Positions 52,429 to 61,051 of a stretch of 64,000 nt of DNA are shown here, one piece after another (position 1 is the stretch's first letter; each line of letters starts with the position of its first letter). The notes beneath the pieces are model-generated. The model was not told the origin of the DNA, searched no databases, and was given only the letters and a program-made list of their open reading frames with translations. This DNA comes from Tepidisphaeraceae bacterium (GTDB lineage: Bacteria; Planctomycetota; Phycisphaerae; Tepidisphaerales; Tepidisphaeraceae), in NCBI GenBank assembly GCA_035998445.1, contig DASYHQ010000018.1, positions 186,001 to 250,000 on the forward strand, read 5' to 3'. The position numbers and the translations under genes were made by a program.

Positions 52429-52756
52429 TGGTAGCAACCTCGGTGCGGCTGAACGCGTTCACGCGCATCTCACGCCGGCGGCCGTCGACGTCGGTGATGC
52501 CGTCGACGTAGAGCTCTTTCCCCTCCCACAGGAACCGCCGTTCCGGGGTGACTTCGTCGGTGTAACGCAGCTTCACAAGGAAGGCGGTCTCCATGTTCGT
52601 GATGCGGGCACGCACGTTTTCGTACGCGCGCACGGACTGCACCGACGCATGGACGGTCGTCACCGTTTGCCACGTTGGCACCGACTCGCCGAGTCCGTCG
52701 ACGGTGACGATCGGCTTCTGGATCTCGACGCGGTGCCGAAGTTCGCCAGCCCTCAC
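52421..52756 (-). CDS. Phage head-closure/head-tail adaptor protein
   Basis: A 111-aa protein from a GTG at 52756 (MRAGELRHRVEIQKP). Opening LRHRVEIQ, WQTVTTVHASVQSVRAYE and the end FLWEGKELYVDGITDVDGRRREM match the SPP1 gp16-like head-tail joining family. The GTGA overlap with the connector stop fixes the start. The much longer open frame upstream is a shadow of the connector gene. Confidence 0.85.
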   Translation of the reverse strand: MRAGELRHRVEIQKPIVTVDGLGESVPTWQTVTTVHASVQSVRAYENVRARITNMETAFLVKLRYTDEVTPERRFLWEGKELYVDGITDVDGRRREMRVNAFSRTEVATNG

Positions 52757-53379
52757 GCGATCCCGACCTTTCTGCTGTGCAAACGGTAGAACGCCTGCAG
52801 GCTGTGTGGGATCGCGGCCATGGCCTTTTCGCCGACGCTCTCGCGGTGCTCGTACAGGGTGGCCACGTGCGCGAGGATGGCCAGCTTGATCGACGGCGGG
52901 ATCCGACCGGCCACGTATCCGGCCTCGTACATCACGCTCACCGGATAATCGACCGCGGCCGCCGGTACGACGCGCGTCGTGCGGCCCACGTTCTGCAGCG
53001 TGTAATTGCTGACCGCCGTCTGGCCGGCGTCGACGATCGACGCGATGCTGATGATCGGGCCGCGCGGCAACACGATCGGCTCCCGGCCGTAGAACGTCGC
53101 GCAGAGCGTGCGCGGCATGAGCGACGTTGCCATGGACTCCTCCGCGAAGTCCGTCGCGGCCTGCACCAGCAGATCGATGTACGTCTGCGGCTCGGTGCTC
53201 GGCTGTAGCCTCAGGTGCGTTTCCACCGCAAACGATGTCACCGGCAACGACGTCGGCGGCGTGACGACGCGCCACTTGGCCGTCTGAGCGTTGGGAGATA
53301 CGGGCACAGGGTTGCCTCCGGACTGACGGGACGGATGCTCGGACGCGTACCGTGGCCGCTCCTGGACTGGAACGGCCAC
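52753..53379 (-). CDS. Head-tail connector protein (gp6-like)
   Basis: A 208-aa protein, mostly helical at both ends (YIDLLVQAATDFAEESMATSLM; PPSIKLAILAHVATLYEHRESVGE). Central LPRGPIISIASIVDAGQ and YPVSVMYEAGY are typical of HK97 gp6-like adaptor proteins (phage_connect_1). The first ~25 residues (Ser/Arg-rich) may be extra, so the start could be a GTG nearer 53304. Confidence 0.85.
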   Translation of the reverse strand: MAVPVQERPRYASEHPSRQSGGNPVPVSPNAQTAKWRVVTPPTSLPVTSFAVETHLRLQPSTEPQTYIDLLVQAATDFAEESMATSLMPRTLCATFYGREPIVLPRGPIISIASIVDAGQTAVSNYTLQNVGRTTRVVPAAAVDYPVSVMYEAGYVAGRIPPSIKLAILAHVATLYEHRESVGEKAMAAIPHSLQAFYRLHSRKVGIA

Positions 53380-53395
53380 GGCGTCACCTTGAGAT

Positions 53396-53815
53396 TCAGC
53401 CCCCGGCTGACTCGGACGCTGGGGATGCTTTGCCCTTCGGATTCGCCGCGACCTTCGGTTTGCGGATGACAGGTGAGGCTGGCCGGGCCCGGCGGGCCGG
53501 CTTAGCGGCCGCTGGCACCGACTGAGGGGCGCCCGCGAGCTGGTTTGCGACCAGGGCCGCGGCCAGCTCGAGCTTCGCAGGATCCGTCGTGGGCGGCGGG
53601 ATGACCAACGGCCGCGCGTCGTCGGTCGGCGCTACCTGCTTGCGCGGGTGAAACGCTTCCGCCGGCACGGCCGGCACCGGTAGCTCCGGCGCGTCGACCG
53701 CAATCCCCTTCGCCAGGAACTCGCGATTCTCAGACGTATCGGGAACGTTGTAGAAGTGGCCGCGGCGGTAACAGCCGGCCGGGCCGGCGACGGTTTCCAT
53801 GAACTTGATGCGCAT
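53396..53815 (-). CDS. Phage hypothetical, Pro/Ala-rich
   Basis: A 139-aa protein. The first ~45 residues (MRIKFMETVAGPAGCYRRG, FYNVPDTSENREFLAKGIA) form a small globular part seen as a short domain in many phage head regions. The rest is a Pro/Ala/Lys-rich tail. It lies between capsid and connector genes. A decoration or scaffold-like role is possible but not shown. Confidence 0.65.
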   Translation of the reverse strand: MRIKFMETVAGPAGCYRRGHFYNVPDTSENREFLAKGIAVDAPELPVPAVPAEAFHPRKQVAPTDDARPLVIPPPTTDPAKLELAAALVANQLAGAPQSVPAAAKPARRARPASPVIRKPKVAANPKGKASPASESAGG

Positions 53816-53896
53816 GATGCTGGATCTCCTTTGAAGGCCCGCAGCGTGCGTTAGCTCGCCGCGGGCTCGAACGGCTCGTTACTACGCTGGCACCGA

Positions 53897-55342
53897 TTAG
53901 GATGCCGGCGTGCGAAGCTTCGCGATCGCGGTGACCGCGTAGCCGTACGCGTGATAGCCGATCAGGTTGAAGCCCGTCTGATCGACCTTCGCGGTGTTCT
54001 GCGTGATGCGGTGCAGCTTCTGGTTGGCCGTGTCACGTAGGCGGAAGCCGCGGAGCGAGATCACGAGGCCGATTACCTTCGTGGCCCCGAAGCCCTCCAA
54101 GTTGTCGCATCGCAGCACGGGCGTGCCGTTGAATCGCAGCAGCTCCTGATTCTGGGGGTCGCGCGTCAGCACCGGGTGGCCGTCGTCGCCCAGCAGCTTC
54201 TCGGCGGTCGCGTAGGCGGTGCGCGACAGCAGGATCACCTTCTGACGGTCGAAGCGCTTGGGCAGCGACCGGTTCAGGTCCACCAGGTTCGCGTAGGTGA
54301 ACGTGGCCGTCGTGCTGGTTGGCACGATCTGGGTGATCGTGGCGTCGGCGATGATGGCCGCGATCGCGGCCGCCTCCAGGCCCTGCTCCTTGGCGTCCAG
54401 CAGGTCCGTCTGGATGTACTGCACCAGGTCGAAGCTGTTGGCGTTCAGCACGAGGTTGCTGAAGTAGCCGGTGCCGGACTGGTACGTCGACACGTTCAGG
54501 ACGATCGAGTCGGTCAGCGTCGGGGCGTTTTCCGTCTCGGCGTTGGCGTTTTCGGCGACGACGCCGCCCGCGGCTGCGCCGAGGATCGGGATCGTCATCG
54601 CCTCGGTGCCGGTCGTATAGACGGGCTTGATGGTGTAGAGGTCCATCGCCTCGCGCAGCACGTTGCCGACGGTCGGCACGTCCGGCAAGGCAATCGTCTT
54701 CGGCAGAAGCGCTCCGCTTTGGGTGGCGCTGGTGATGGTCGCGAACTTGCGATCCATGTCGCCCGTCTCGCTCCAGCGGACCAAGGCGCGATTGAACTGC
54801 ACGCGGTCGACGTCGTCGGCCTTCGGCCCGGTCTGCTTGCCGCGGCCCTCGCTGGCGTCGAACTCGGCCCGGCCGTTTGCGTCCTGCGGCAGCTGGATCG
54901 AGCCGACGGCGTCGGCGCCGCCCGACAGCTTCAGCGCCGCGAACCGCGCCGCCTCGTCGAGCGTGTTCTTGATCGCGGTCATCCGGGTGAAGCGCGTCTC
55001 GTTGGCGGTCTTCTCCTCCGGCTTCATCTCACGGTTCTCGCGCGTGACCGTGTCGATCACGGTGTGCGCCTCGCCGTACAGCCGGCTGAACTCCTCGCGC
55101 AGGCCCTTGAACGGCTCGGGCTTGGGCGCGACGTCGAGCCCGCCCGGGTTGTCCTCGCTGGGCGTGTTGAAGTGGAAGGAACTGTGCAGGCCGCCGATGC
55201 CGTTGAAGGCCCGGCGGAACGACACCCCGCCGGTCGGTTCAGCCGCGACGAGCGCCGTGCGGGCGGCCGTCATCGCCACGGTGAAAGCGACGGCGTTGAT
55301 CGCCAGGTTGTCGCTCATCGAGCTGATCATCTTCGAACTCAT
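53897..55342 (-). CDS. Major capsid protein, HK97 fold
   Basis: A 481-aa precursor. The N-terminal ~170 residues are a delta-domain with coiled coil (LREEFSRLYGEAHTVIDTVTRE, RMTAIKNTLDEAARF), which acts as internal scaffold and is removed by the protease. The mature part begins near SGALLPKTIALPDVPTVGNVLRE and has GYFSNLVLNANSFDLVQYIQ, QKVILLSRTAYATAEKLLG and LRCDNLEGFGATKVIGL, typical of HK97-like capsids. The start at 55342 avoids a shadow N-terminus. Confidence 0.92.
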   Translation of the reverse strand: MSSKMISSMSDNLAINAVAFTVAMTAARTALVAAEPTGGVSFRRAFNGIGGLHSSFHFNTPSEDNPGGLDVAPKPEPFKGLREEFSRLYGEAHTVIDTVTRENREMKPEEKTANETRFTRMTAIKNTLDEAARFAALKLSGGADAVGSIQLPQDANGRAEFDASEGRGKQTGPKADDVDRVQFNRALVRWSETGDMDRKFATITSATQSGALLPKTIALPDVPTVGNVLREAMDLYTIKPVYTTGTEAMTIPILGAAAGGVVAENANAETENAPTLTDSIVLNVSTYQSGTGYFSNLVLNANSFDLVQYIQTDLLDAKEQGLEAAAIAAIIADATITQIVPTSTTATFTYANLVDLNRSLPKRFDRQKVILLSRTAYATAEKLLGDDGHPVLTRDPQNQELLRFNGTPVLRCDNLEGFGATKVIGLVISLRGFRLRDTANQKLHRITQNTAKVDQTGFNLIGYHAYGYAVTAIAKLRTPAS

Positions 55343-55409
55343 GTGCAGGTCCGTTTCTGCCCCGGCTTTGGGGGCGTTCTGGTGAAATTGGCGTTCGCGG
55401 AACACCCCG

Positions 55410-55994
55410 CTACAGCCGGTATTGGTCAAGCGTGAATCGTTGTAGTTGGAGCGCCTGAGCGGCGCGGGCGGCATATTTAGGCGACGCGTCGCCGGGCGGC
55501 TTTACCTCGACGCTCGATGCGGTGAACGCCGGCGTGGCCGTGATCGTCACCTCGTCGACGACGAACGCGCTCGCGTTGAGGATCGATTGCCCGTTCTCCT
55601 GCGTCGTCACGCCGTCCGGGCTCGTTACCATGCTGAAGCTCATGCCCGTCACGTAGCCTTTGCCGACCAGCTCGGCGACGTCGCGGCCGGTGGTGGTGTC
55701 GGGCAGGTCAATCTCGACCTTGACCCCGTAGTCGTCGGGCATGATGCGCAGCGTGCCGTTGGCCGTGTTGCCCAGGATCTGCGGCGTCCAGTGGTGATAG
55801 AGCGCCAGCGTCGGCTTGGCGAACGTCGCCGAGCCCGGCATGAGGCGCACGCGATAGCCACCGCGGTCGTCGCTCGACACGTTCCAGACAAGCGCGTAAC
55901 CCGACAGGGTCACCGGCTTGCCGTCCGCCTTCGCGACGGCAAACTTGGCGTCGCGGGTGAAGAACTGGCGCTTGTCTTTGTCCGTGTTGCTCAT
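55410..55994 (-). CDS. HK97-type prohead protease
   Basis: A 194-aa serine protease processing the capsid delta-domain. VTLSGYALVWNVSS, TFAKPTLALYHHWTP (catalytic His) and VGKGYVTGMSFSMVT (catalytic Ser) match peptidase family U35. ATGA overlap with the portal stop fixes the start at 55994. Confidence 0.92.
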   Translation of the reverse strand: MSNTDKDKRQFFTRDAKFAVAKADGKPVTLSGYALVWNVSSDDRGGYRVRLMPGSATFAKPTLALYHHWTPQILGNTANGTLRIMPDDYGVKVEIDLPDTTTGRDVAELVGKGYVTGMSFSMVTSPDGVTTQENGQSILNASAFVVDEVTITATPAFTASSVEVKPPGDASPKYAARAAQALQLQRFTLDQYRL

Positions 55995-57157
55995 TTCTGA
56001 TCCTCGGGTTGGGGTGCGGTGTCGCCCAGGCGGCGGAGCTTGTTGGCTTCCGGATCGTCGATCGGCGGCAGACCCAGGAGGCCCCGGCCCTCGTTTTCCG
56101 TGTAGAGGCCGTTCCGCACGCCGAGCGAGATGATCTCCATCTGCTCTTTGCCGCTGCCGCGCAGCAGCGCGTCCGGGTTGATGTGCACCGAGTAGCCGGC
56201 GTCCTGGTCGGCCTCGGTCAGCAGCTTCGACGTCAGCTCGTCCTCGGCCATCTCGATCCACGGCCGGAACACGTAGCGGACGATGAACTGCCCGGCCTGC
56301 TCGACGATCGCGTTGTACTTCGCCTCGGTCAGCTCATAGAGGAATTCGGGCGGGACGCCCGTCGCCTGCGAGATCTGCTTCGTCGTCGCCGACACCTGGC
56401 CGACGATCTGGGAGGCTTCAGGCGAAATCGTGTGATTCGTGAACTTGGCGCCGTTGCCCAGCACGAGCACGTCGTCCTCGCCCTCGCCGCCGCGATACTT
56501 GCGGATCTCGGCCTTTACCTGGGCAATGCCGTCGTCGTCGATCTCGCCCTCGACCGTCACGGATCCGCGAATGACTGAGCCCCGCTGCAGGTAGGTCGTC
56601 TGGTAGTTTTCCAGCGTGGCGGCACGCTGGAACGTGCGCTCGTGCAACGCGATCGGGTCCGCCCCGGCTTGCCCATCGTAGCTCAGGCCCTGAAAGTGCA
56701 GGACGTCAGAGTCGTAGTGCATCTGCTTCGTCGGCACATGCCAGTAGAACTGCTGGGGGCCGGAACCGTCGCCGCGGTCGTAGCGGACCGGCCGGACGTC
56801 CTCCGGCAGCAGGATGTGGATCGCCCGCGGGCGGAACGTGCCCGGCTCCCGCTCGATCCGTGCGTACGCGTTACCCGTGTGCGTCACGTGAAAGTACAGC
56901 GTGCGCCAGAACGTCGTCGCGTTCTGATACGCGTTCGGCCGGCGGTTTAGCAGCCGGTCCAGCCGGTGCGTCCCGTCGATCTTCGTCCCTCCCTTGCGCA
57001 CGCTACGGCCGAAGCTGGCCAGGTTGCTCGACAGGAACTCGATCGCCCGCCTGTACGCGGGGATCGTGAGCGCGGAGTAGCAGTTGATCAGCGTAGATCG
57101 GATCGATTGATTGCTGAAGCCGCCTTGGTCGTCTAGGACTTGGATTCCGTTGCTCAT
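55991..57157 (-). CDS. Phage portal protein
   Basis: A 388-aa protein forming the dodecameric DNA gate. LTIPAYRRAIEFLSSNLASFG, TFWRTLYFHVTHTGNAYARIERE, NYQTTYLQRGSVIRGSVTVEGEIDD-type sequence, and SATTKQISQATGVPPEFLYELTEAKYN are hallmarks of HK97-like portals. Start at 57157 overlaps the large terminase stop (ATGA). The end overlaps the protease start. Confidence 0.93.
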   Translation of the reverse strand: MSNGIQVLDDQGGFSNQSIRSTLINCYSALTIPAYRRAIEFLSSNLASFGRSVRKGGTKIDGTHRLDRLLNRRPNAYQNATTFWRTLYFHVTHTGNAYARIEREPGTFRPRAIHILLPEDVRPVRYDRGDGSGPQQFYWHVPTKQMHYDSDVLHFQGLSYDGQAGADPIALHERTFQRAATLENYQTTYLQRGSVIRGSVTVEGEIDDDGIAQVKAEIRKYRGGEGEDDVLVLGNGAKFTNHTISPEASQIVGQVSATTKQISQATGVPPEFLYELTEAKYNAIVEQAGQFIVRYVFRPWIEMAEDELTSKLLTEADQDAGYSVHINPDALLRGSGKEQMEIISLGVRNGLYTENEGRGLLGLPPIDDPEANKLRRLGDTAPQPEDQK

Positions 57158-58755
57158 GTGGCGAAGACCTGCACCTTCTTCTTGGCAATCGGGAACGCGT
57201 GTTTGCGCGCTTCCGTCAGCGCGGTCACCAGCGCCGAGATGCCGTCGACCTTCTTCCCGCGCGTGCCGGCGTACTTTTCCTTGGCGTTGGGCTTGATCAC
57301 GCGAATGGCGCCGTAGCTGTTGGTCTCGATCTGCGCGTTCTCGGCACAGAACCGCAGGACGTCGTTTGGCTCGACGACGATCGAGCGTTCCTTCAGCCGG
57401 CGGTCGAGCTCGAAGCAACCGGGGGACGTCGTGAACCCCTGGGGCACCGTGACGCAGGTGATGCGGGCCGCCTCCAACATGGCGACCGTCTCATCGGCGC
57501 GGTACGTGTCGTAGCACACGGCCTTGATCTTGTTCGACTTCCCGATCGTGATGATGTGCTGCGCGATCTCCTGACGCACGGCGGAACTGATCGTGTCCTC
57601 ATCGAGCAGCACGATGTGGCCCGCCGTCGCCCACGCCGCGTATGGGACGGCGTTCTTCTCCTCGTACCGCTTGGCCGTCTTCCGCGGCATCCAAAACTTC
57701 GATTTCACGTAGAACCGTTCGGCCGTGACGCCCACGGTAACGACGCCGCATAAGTCGTCGCTCTGGGCCAGGTCCATGCCGATGTAGACCTCGCAGCCGT
57801 CGGGCGTCGGATCGGACGTCGCCGACTGCGACTCGTCCCAGATCAGCATGTCGAGCCACGGACCGTCCCCGCGCGTCAGCCATTGTGAGAGGAATAGCCG
57901 CCGGTACCGGGATTCGCCGTCGTCCGAGTCGCGCCCCTTGTCCAGTTCCTTCTTCAGGTCCTCAAACGTGATGATCGTGCCCAGTGAAGGGTTAGCGGCC
58001 TTGGCGGCCGCCTCGCTCGTCCAGTCCATCGCCTCGTCCGCGGCGTAGATCACCGGCAGCAGTGACTTGTCCTGGCTCTTTCCCTCCAAGACGGCCACGG
58101 CCCGCTTGTGCAGCTGCCACGCAAACGAGCAATGGTTGCTCCCGGCGTTGGTCGTGACGAGCGTGAGCGGCTGGCGGCGCTTGGTCATGTTGGCGGTCAA
58201 CGTGTCGTAGAGCTTCCCGTTCGGCCACTCGTGCGCCTCGTCCATCAGCAGCACCGACGGCCGGAAGCCGTGGCGGCCCTCGGCGGTGCCACTCAGGACG
58301 GTCCATTTCGAGTTATTCGGGGCTCGGATCTCGAACTGCTTCGGGTCGCAGGCCTTCTTCAGCGCGGCGTGGGCGGCGACGAACTTCTTGCCCGCGTCCA
58401 GCGTGAGGTACGCTTGCTGGAAGTCGGTCGCGGAGCTGATCACGTGGGCGCCGGGCTCGTGATCGGCCAGCAGGCAGTACATGCCGCACAACGCTAGCAG
58501 CGGCGTCTTGCCCGCCCCCTTGGCGGTCAGCAGCCACAGCTCCTTGAACCGCCGACGGCCGTCGGCGCGCCGCTTCCAGCCGAACAGCGGGCGGATGACG
58601 TTTTCCTTCTGCCAATCCAACAGGTCGAACGGCAGGCCGGCCCACTGCCCCTCGTAGTGGCGCAGGAACTTCTGCGCGAAGCGGATCGGCCGGTCGGCCG
58701 CCTCCGCGTCAAAGTAGAATTCCGCGTCCTCCTTCAGTTCAAGGACGCCCGGCAC
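57154..58755 (-). CDS. Terminase large subunit
   Basis: A 533-aa packaging motor. ATPase: LTAKGAGKTPLLAL (Walker A), VLLMDEAHEWPNGKLYD (Walker B), TLVTTNAGSNH (coupling motif). Nuclease: VYIGMDLAQSDDLCGVV with catalytic Asp and DTYRADETVAML later. Starts from GTG (58755) with a 17-bp overlap with the HNH gene. It belongs to the HK97/P27-associated terminase_1 type. Confidence 0.94.
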   Translation of the reverse strand: MPGVLELKEDAEFYFDAEAADRPIRFAQKFLRHYEGQWAGLPFDLLDWQKENVIRPLFGWKRRADGRRRFKELWLLTAKGAGKTPLLALCGMYCLLADHEPGAHVISSATDFQQAYLTLDAGKKFVAAHAALKKACDPKQFEIRAPNNSKWTVLSGTAEGRHGFRPSVLLMDEAHEWPNGKLYDTLTANMTKRRQPLTLVTTNAGSNHCSFAWQLHKRAVAVLEGKSQDKSLLPVIYAADEAMDWTSEAAAKAANPSLGTIITFEDLKKELDKGRDSDDGESRYRRLFLSQWLTRGDGPWLDMLIWDESQSATSDPTPDGCEVYIGMDLAQSDDLCGVVTVGVTAERFYVKSKFWMPRKTAKRYEEKNAVPYAAWATAGHIVLLDEDTISSAVRQEIAQHIITIGKSNKIKAVCYDTYRADETVAMLEAARITCVTVPQGFTTSPGCFELDRRLKERSIVVEPNDVLRFCAENAQIETNSYGAIRVIKPNAKEKYAGTRGKKVDGISALVTALTEARKHAFPIAKKKVQVFAT

Positions 58756-59113
58756 GCGAGGCCTCCGCTTCGACGATGTTGTGACACGGTGGGCAGACGC
58801 TCATCAGGTTTTCCGGATCGGTGCGCTCGGGCGGCGTGCACTGCGCCAGCGGCTTCTTGTGGTGAACGTGCGACGCGAACACGCGCCGGCACCGTTCGCA
58901 GACCGGGTCGCGGGCTAGCTTTCGCCCACGCGCTCGTTTCCACTCCGCCGAGTCGTAGAACTGCTTGGCGGCGGGGTTTCGCTGGTGCTGGTCGTAGAAC
59001 CGGTCGCGTTGCCGTCGGGCCTCGCGTCCCTGCTGTGTGTGTTCATCGCAGTAGTCGCCGCGCCGCACGACGTACGCGGTGCACGTGGGGTGGCGGCAAG
59101 GGGCGCTGGGCAT
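58739..59113 (-). CDS. HNH endonuclease
   Basis: A 124-aa nuclease. The N-terminus has a zinc-like C-x4-C..C-x2-H (CRHPTCTAYV, DYCDEH). The HNH core is CERCRRVFASHVHHKKPL followed by DPENLMSVCPPCHN, with two CxxC pairs holding zinc. HNH proteins beside terminase genes assist DNA cutting during packaging in HK97-type phages. It overlaps the terminase start. Confidence 0.9.
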   Translation of the reverse strand: MPSAPCRHPTCTAYVVRRGDYCDEHTQQGREARRQRDRFYDQHQRNPAAKQFYDSAEWKRARGRKLARDPVCERCRRVFASHVHHKKPLAQCTPPERTDPENLMSVCPPCHNIVEAEASRAGRP

Positions 59114-59610
59114 CGTGGTGCCTCGATCACGTTCAGGCGGGCGAACTGGCCGTACGCAGCGATTGCGGCCTCGTTGTAGGCTTCGGCCGCTCGAAGCTCA
59201 TCGCTGAACAAGCCCAGGTGTCGCGGCGCGCCATCGACGACGATCTGCGCACGCCAACGGCCTCGCTGGCGGTGCCATGACACGCCCTTGTAGGCCGACG
59301 TGCATCGCTTCAGCATCTTCTTGCACCGAGCCGCGCACTGCGCGCGGTCCTTGGGGCGGAGATTCGCCCTTCGGTTGTTCAGTGGATCGTCGTCAATGAA
59401 ATCGATGTAGACGTCGCGATCGGTTAGGCCGAGGATGACGCGGCCCATCGTGAGCCGCTTTTGGTGCTTCTTGCCGGAGCCGGGCTTGTGCGTCAGGACG
59501 TGCAGCTTCCCCTGGTGTCGGGTGACGTGCCACTTGTATTGGGACACCAAGGCGGCGTCGGCCACGTCGACCAGCGCGGCGAGACCCTGGGTGAGTTGTA
59601 CTGTGAACAT
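58915..59610 (-). CDS. HNH-AP2 homing-endonuclease-like protein
   Basis: A 231-aa protein. An HNH-like part (YIDFIDDDPLNNRRANLR, where the first His is replaced) is followed by an AP2 DNA-binding domain (SAYKGVSWHRQRGRWRAQI, LGLFSDELRAAEAYNEAA, GQFARLN). The last ~65 residues overlap the HNH gene by 199 bases in another frame and look like low-complexity shadow, so the original stop seems lost. Start ATG overlaps the small terminase stop (TGATG). Possibly a mobile selfish gene; the altered histidine may make it inactive. Confidence 0.75.
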   Translation of the reverse strand: MFTVQLTQGLAALVDVADAALVSQYKWHVTRHQGKLHVLTHKPGSGKKHQKRLTMGRVILGLTDRDVYIDFIDDDPLNNRRANLRPKDRAQCAARCKKMLKRCTSAYKGVSWHRQRGRWRAQIVVDGAPRHLGLFSDELRAAEAYNEAAIAAYGQFARLNVIEAPRCPAPLAATPRAPRTSCGAATTAMNTHSRDARPDGNATGSTTSTSETPPPSSSTTRRSGNERVGES

Positions 59611-59975
59611 CAGAATTCCCCGATCCCGCCGGCGTCCGGCGACCCGGCGCCCTTGCCGCGTGCCGCCGGCGTTAGTCCCATGTCGTTCAGCATCTTGTTC
59701 AGCATCACGGCCGTGGCCTTCTGCACCTTGAAGAACGGGTTCTCGCCGACGACGCCGTTCGAATGTTTGATGACCGGCCCGAACTGCTCAACGTGTCGCG
59801 ACGCGACCTGATGTGTCGCCCAGGTCCTCACGTAGATGCTGATCATTGCCCGATCGGTCTTGTCGAGACGGCCGGCCGCTTCCATCTCCTCGATGACGCG
59901 CTCCCATTCCAGCAGCGCCTCGCCGTCCAAGTCATCCGGCGCAGCCGGGCGGTTTGTGGTTTCTGTGCTGCTCAC
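59610..59975 (-). CDS. Terminase small subunit, P27-like
   Basis: A 121-aa helical protein. The pattern LLEWERVIEEMEAAGRLDKTDRAMISIYVRTW and the end NPFFKVQKATAVMLNKMLNDMGLTPAARGK are those of P27-type small terminases, which recognise the phage DNA start site. It overlaps the upstream PLD-like gene by 44 bp. Confidence 0.88.
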   Translation of the reverse strand: MSSTETTNRPAAPDDLDGEALLEWERVIEEMEAAGRLDKTDRAMISIYVRTWATHQVASRHVEQFGPVIKHSNGVVGENPFFKVQKATAVMLNKMLNDMGLTPAARGKGAGSPDAGGIGEF

Positions 59976-60693
59976 CAGTTGGCCTGAATACTTCCTGCAC
60001 CATCCAGCGGCGGTGGAACGCGTACAGCCGGGGACAGCGCGTCAGAACGAACTGTTCAATGTTCTGGCAACTCCGCAGGTTGGCCGACGACTCGCACACG
60101 TAACGGGCGCCGCCGGTCATGCGGACCACGATCAGCTTGCAGTGGGTCCGGATCGCCTTGACGCGCTGGCCTCGCTTCAGCAGCTCCGGCACGACGGCGT
60201 CGTAGATCCCGTTCGACGTCTTCTCGAAGTAGTAGGAAACCAACAGCGACACGCGGCGCACGTGACGTTCGTCCAGCATTCCACACAGGTCAGCGCCGTT
60301 CTGCTTGCTGAAGCCGAGCGTCGCCAGGTACAGGTCGGCGATCGCCTCGCCCTTGTGTCGTTCCAGCAGCGCCGGCACCAGGTCAAATAGCGCGTAGCGC
60401 CCGCTGATGATCCCGTGAAGGCTCTGGCCCTCCTTCGGCAGCCGCTTCAAGTGGCGATACGCGTCAGGATTTGATCGGTAATCCAAGAACAGCCGCCGCG
60501 ACGGCGTGCGGATCATCGCCCGGTCCGCAGACAGCTTGGCGGCGACGTCGATCTCGGGATGCGATTCGGTGTCGAAGTCGGGCTCATCGCCCCACGGCTG
60601 CAGCAGGTCCTTGCCGATGTCGTCGACGCTGGCGATGTCCTGAAGGGCGGCCGCGTCGAGCGATCTCACCTGGGCGAACGGGTCGGCGGGCAT
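59932..60693 (-). CDS. PLD-like phage protein
   Basis: A 253-aa protein heading the late operon. Its second half has THCKLIVVRMTGGARYV (an HxK motif) and CESSANLRSCQNIEQFVLTR (Ser-Ala-Asn-Leu...Asn-Glu), the layout of phospholipase D-superfamily nucleases, with one HxK motif per chain as in dimeric members. Ends FHRRWMVQEVF. DNA or lipid substrate cannot be decided; position beside the terminase favours DNA. Confidence 0.65.
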   Translation of the reverse strand: MPADPFAQVRSLDAAALQDIASVDDIGKDLLQPWGDEPDFDTESHPEIDVAAKLSADRAMIRTPSRRLFLDYRSNPDAYRHLKRLPKEGQSLHGIISGRYALFDLVPALLERHKGEAIADLYLATLGFSKQNGADLCGMLDERHVRRVSLLVSYYFEKTSNGIYDAVVPELLKRGQRVKAIRTHCKLIVVRMTGGARYVCESSANLRSCQNIEQFVLTRCPRLYAFHRRWMVQEVFRPTGEQHRNHKPPGCAG

Positions 60694-61051
60694 GGGCTGA
60701 GTTTTCGTTGCGGGGGGATACCCCCCTCTGCGGACGGTTCACAAAAAATGCGACAGACCACCGTTCGGTCGGGACGGGGTGGGGTCATTTTTCCTAAAAA
60801 GCACCCCCCGGCACCCCGCCATTCTGGCAGCACGGTAAAAAATGCCCACGACGGCGGCACGTTACCCGCCGTCGTGGGGCTCCGGAGTGGGGCCCTCGGC
60901 CACGCTGGTAGGGCCGACGCCTACGCAACATGGATCGGACACGCGTGAATCAGGTGGTGGAACGGGTCGCGGCAAAAGCGCTCCCCTCTACCTATAAGCG
61001 TGAGATTTAAGGTTTCTGTAAACAGCGGCGAACGCGTAGCGCCAATGGCAC
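60694..61051. other. Gene-free stretch between early and late phage genes
   Basis: 358 bases without a credible gene. The terminator at 60837-60878 closes the upstream minus-strand transcript. The part from 60830 down to 60694 should hold the late promoter and leader of the packaging operon. A CCCCCC-rich element sits at 60704-60725. Nothing recognisable is seen in 60880-61050. Confidence 0.55.
60837..60878 (-). terminator. Rho-independent terminator (minus strand)
   Basis: A perfect 13-bp stem CCCACGACGGCGG/CCGCCGTCGTGGG (60845-60857 with 60866-60878), followed on the minus strand by CATTTTTTACC. It separates the regulator gene from the late operon. Confidence 0.9.

Noticed and set aside
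54176-55435. 419-codon plus-strand open frame opposite the capsid gene
   Set aside because: Shadow; the capsid frame shows HK97-fold sequence.
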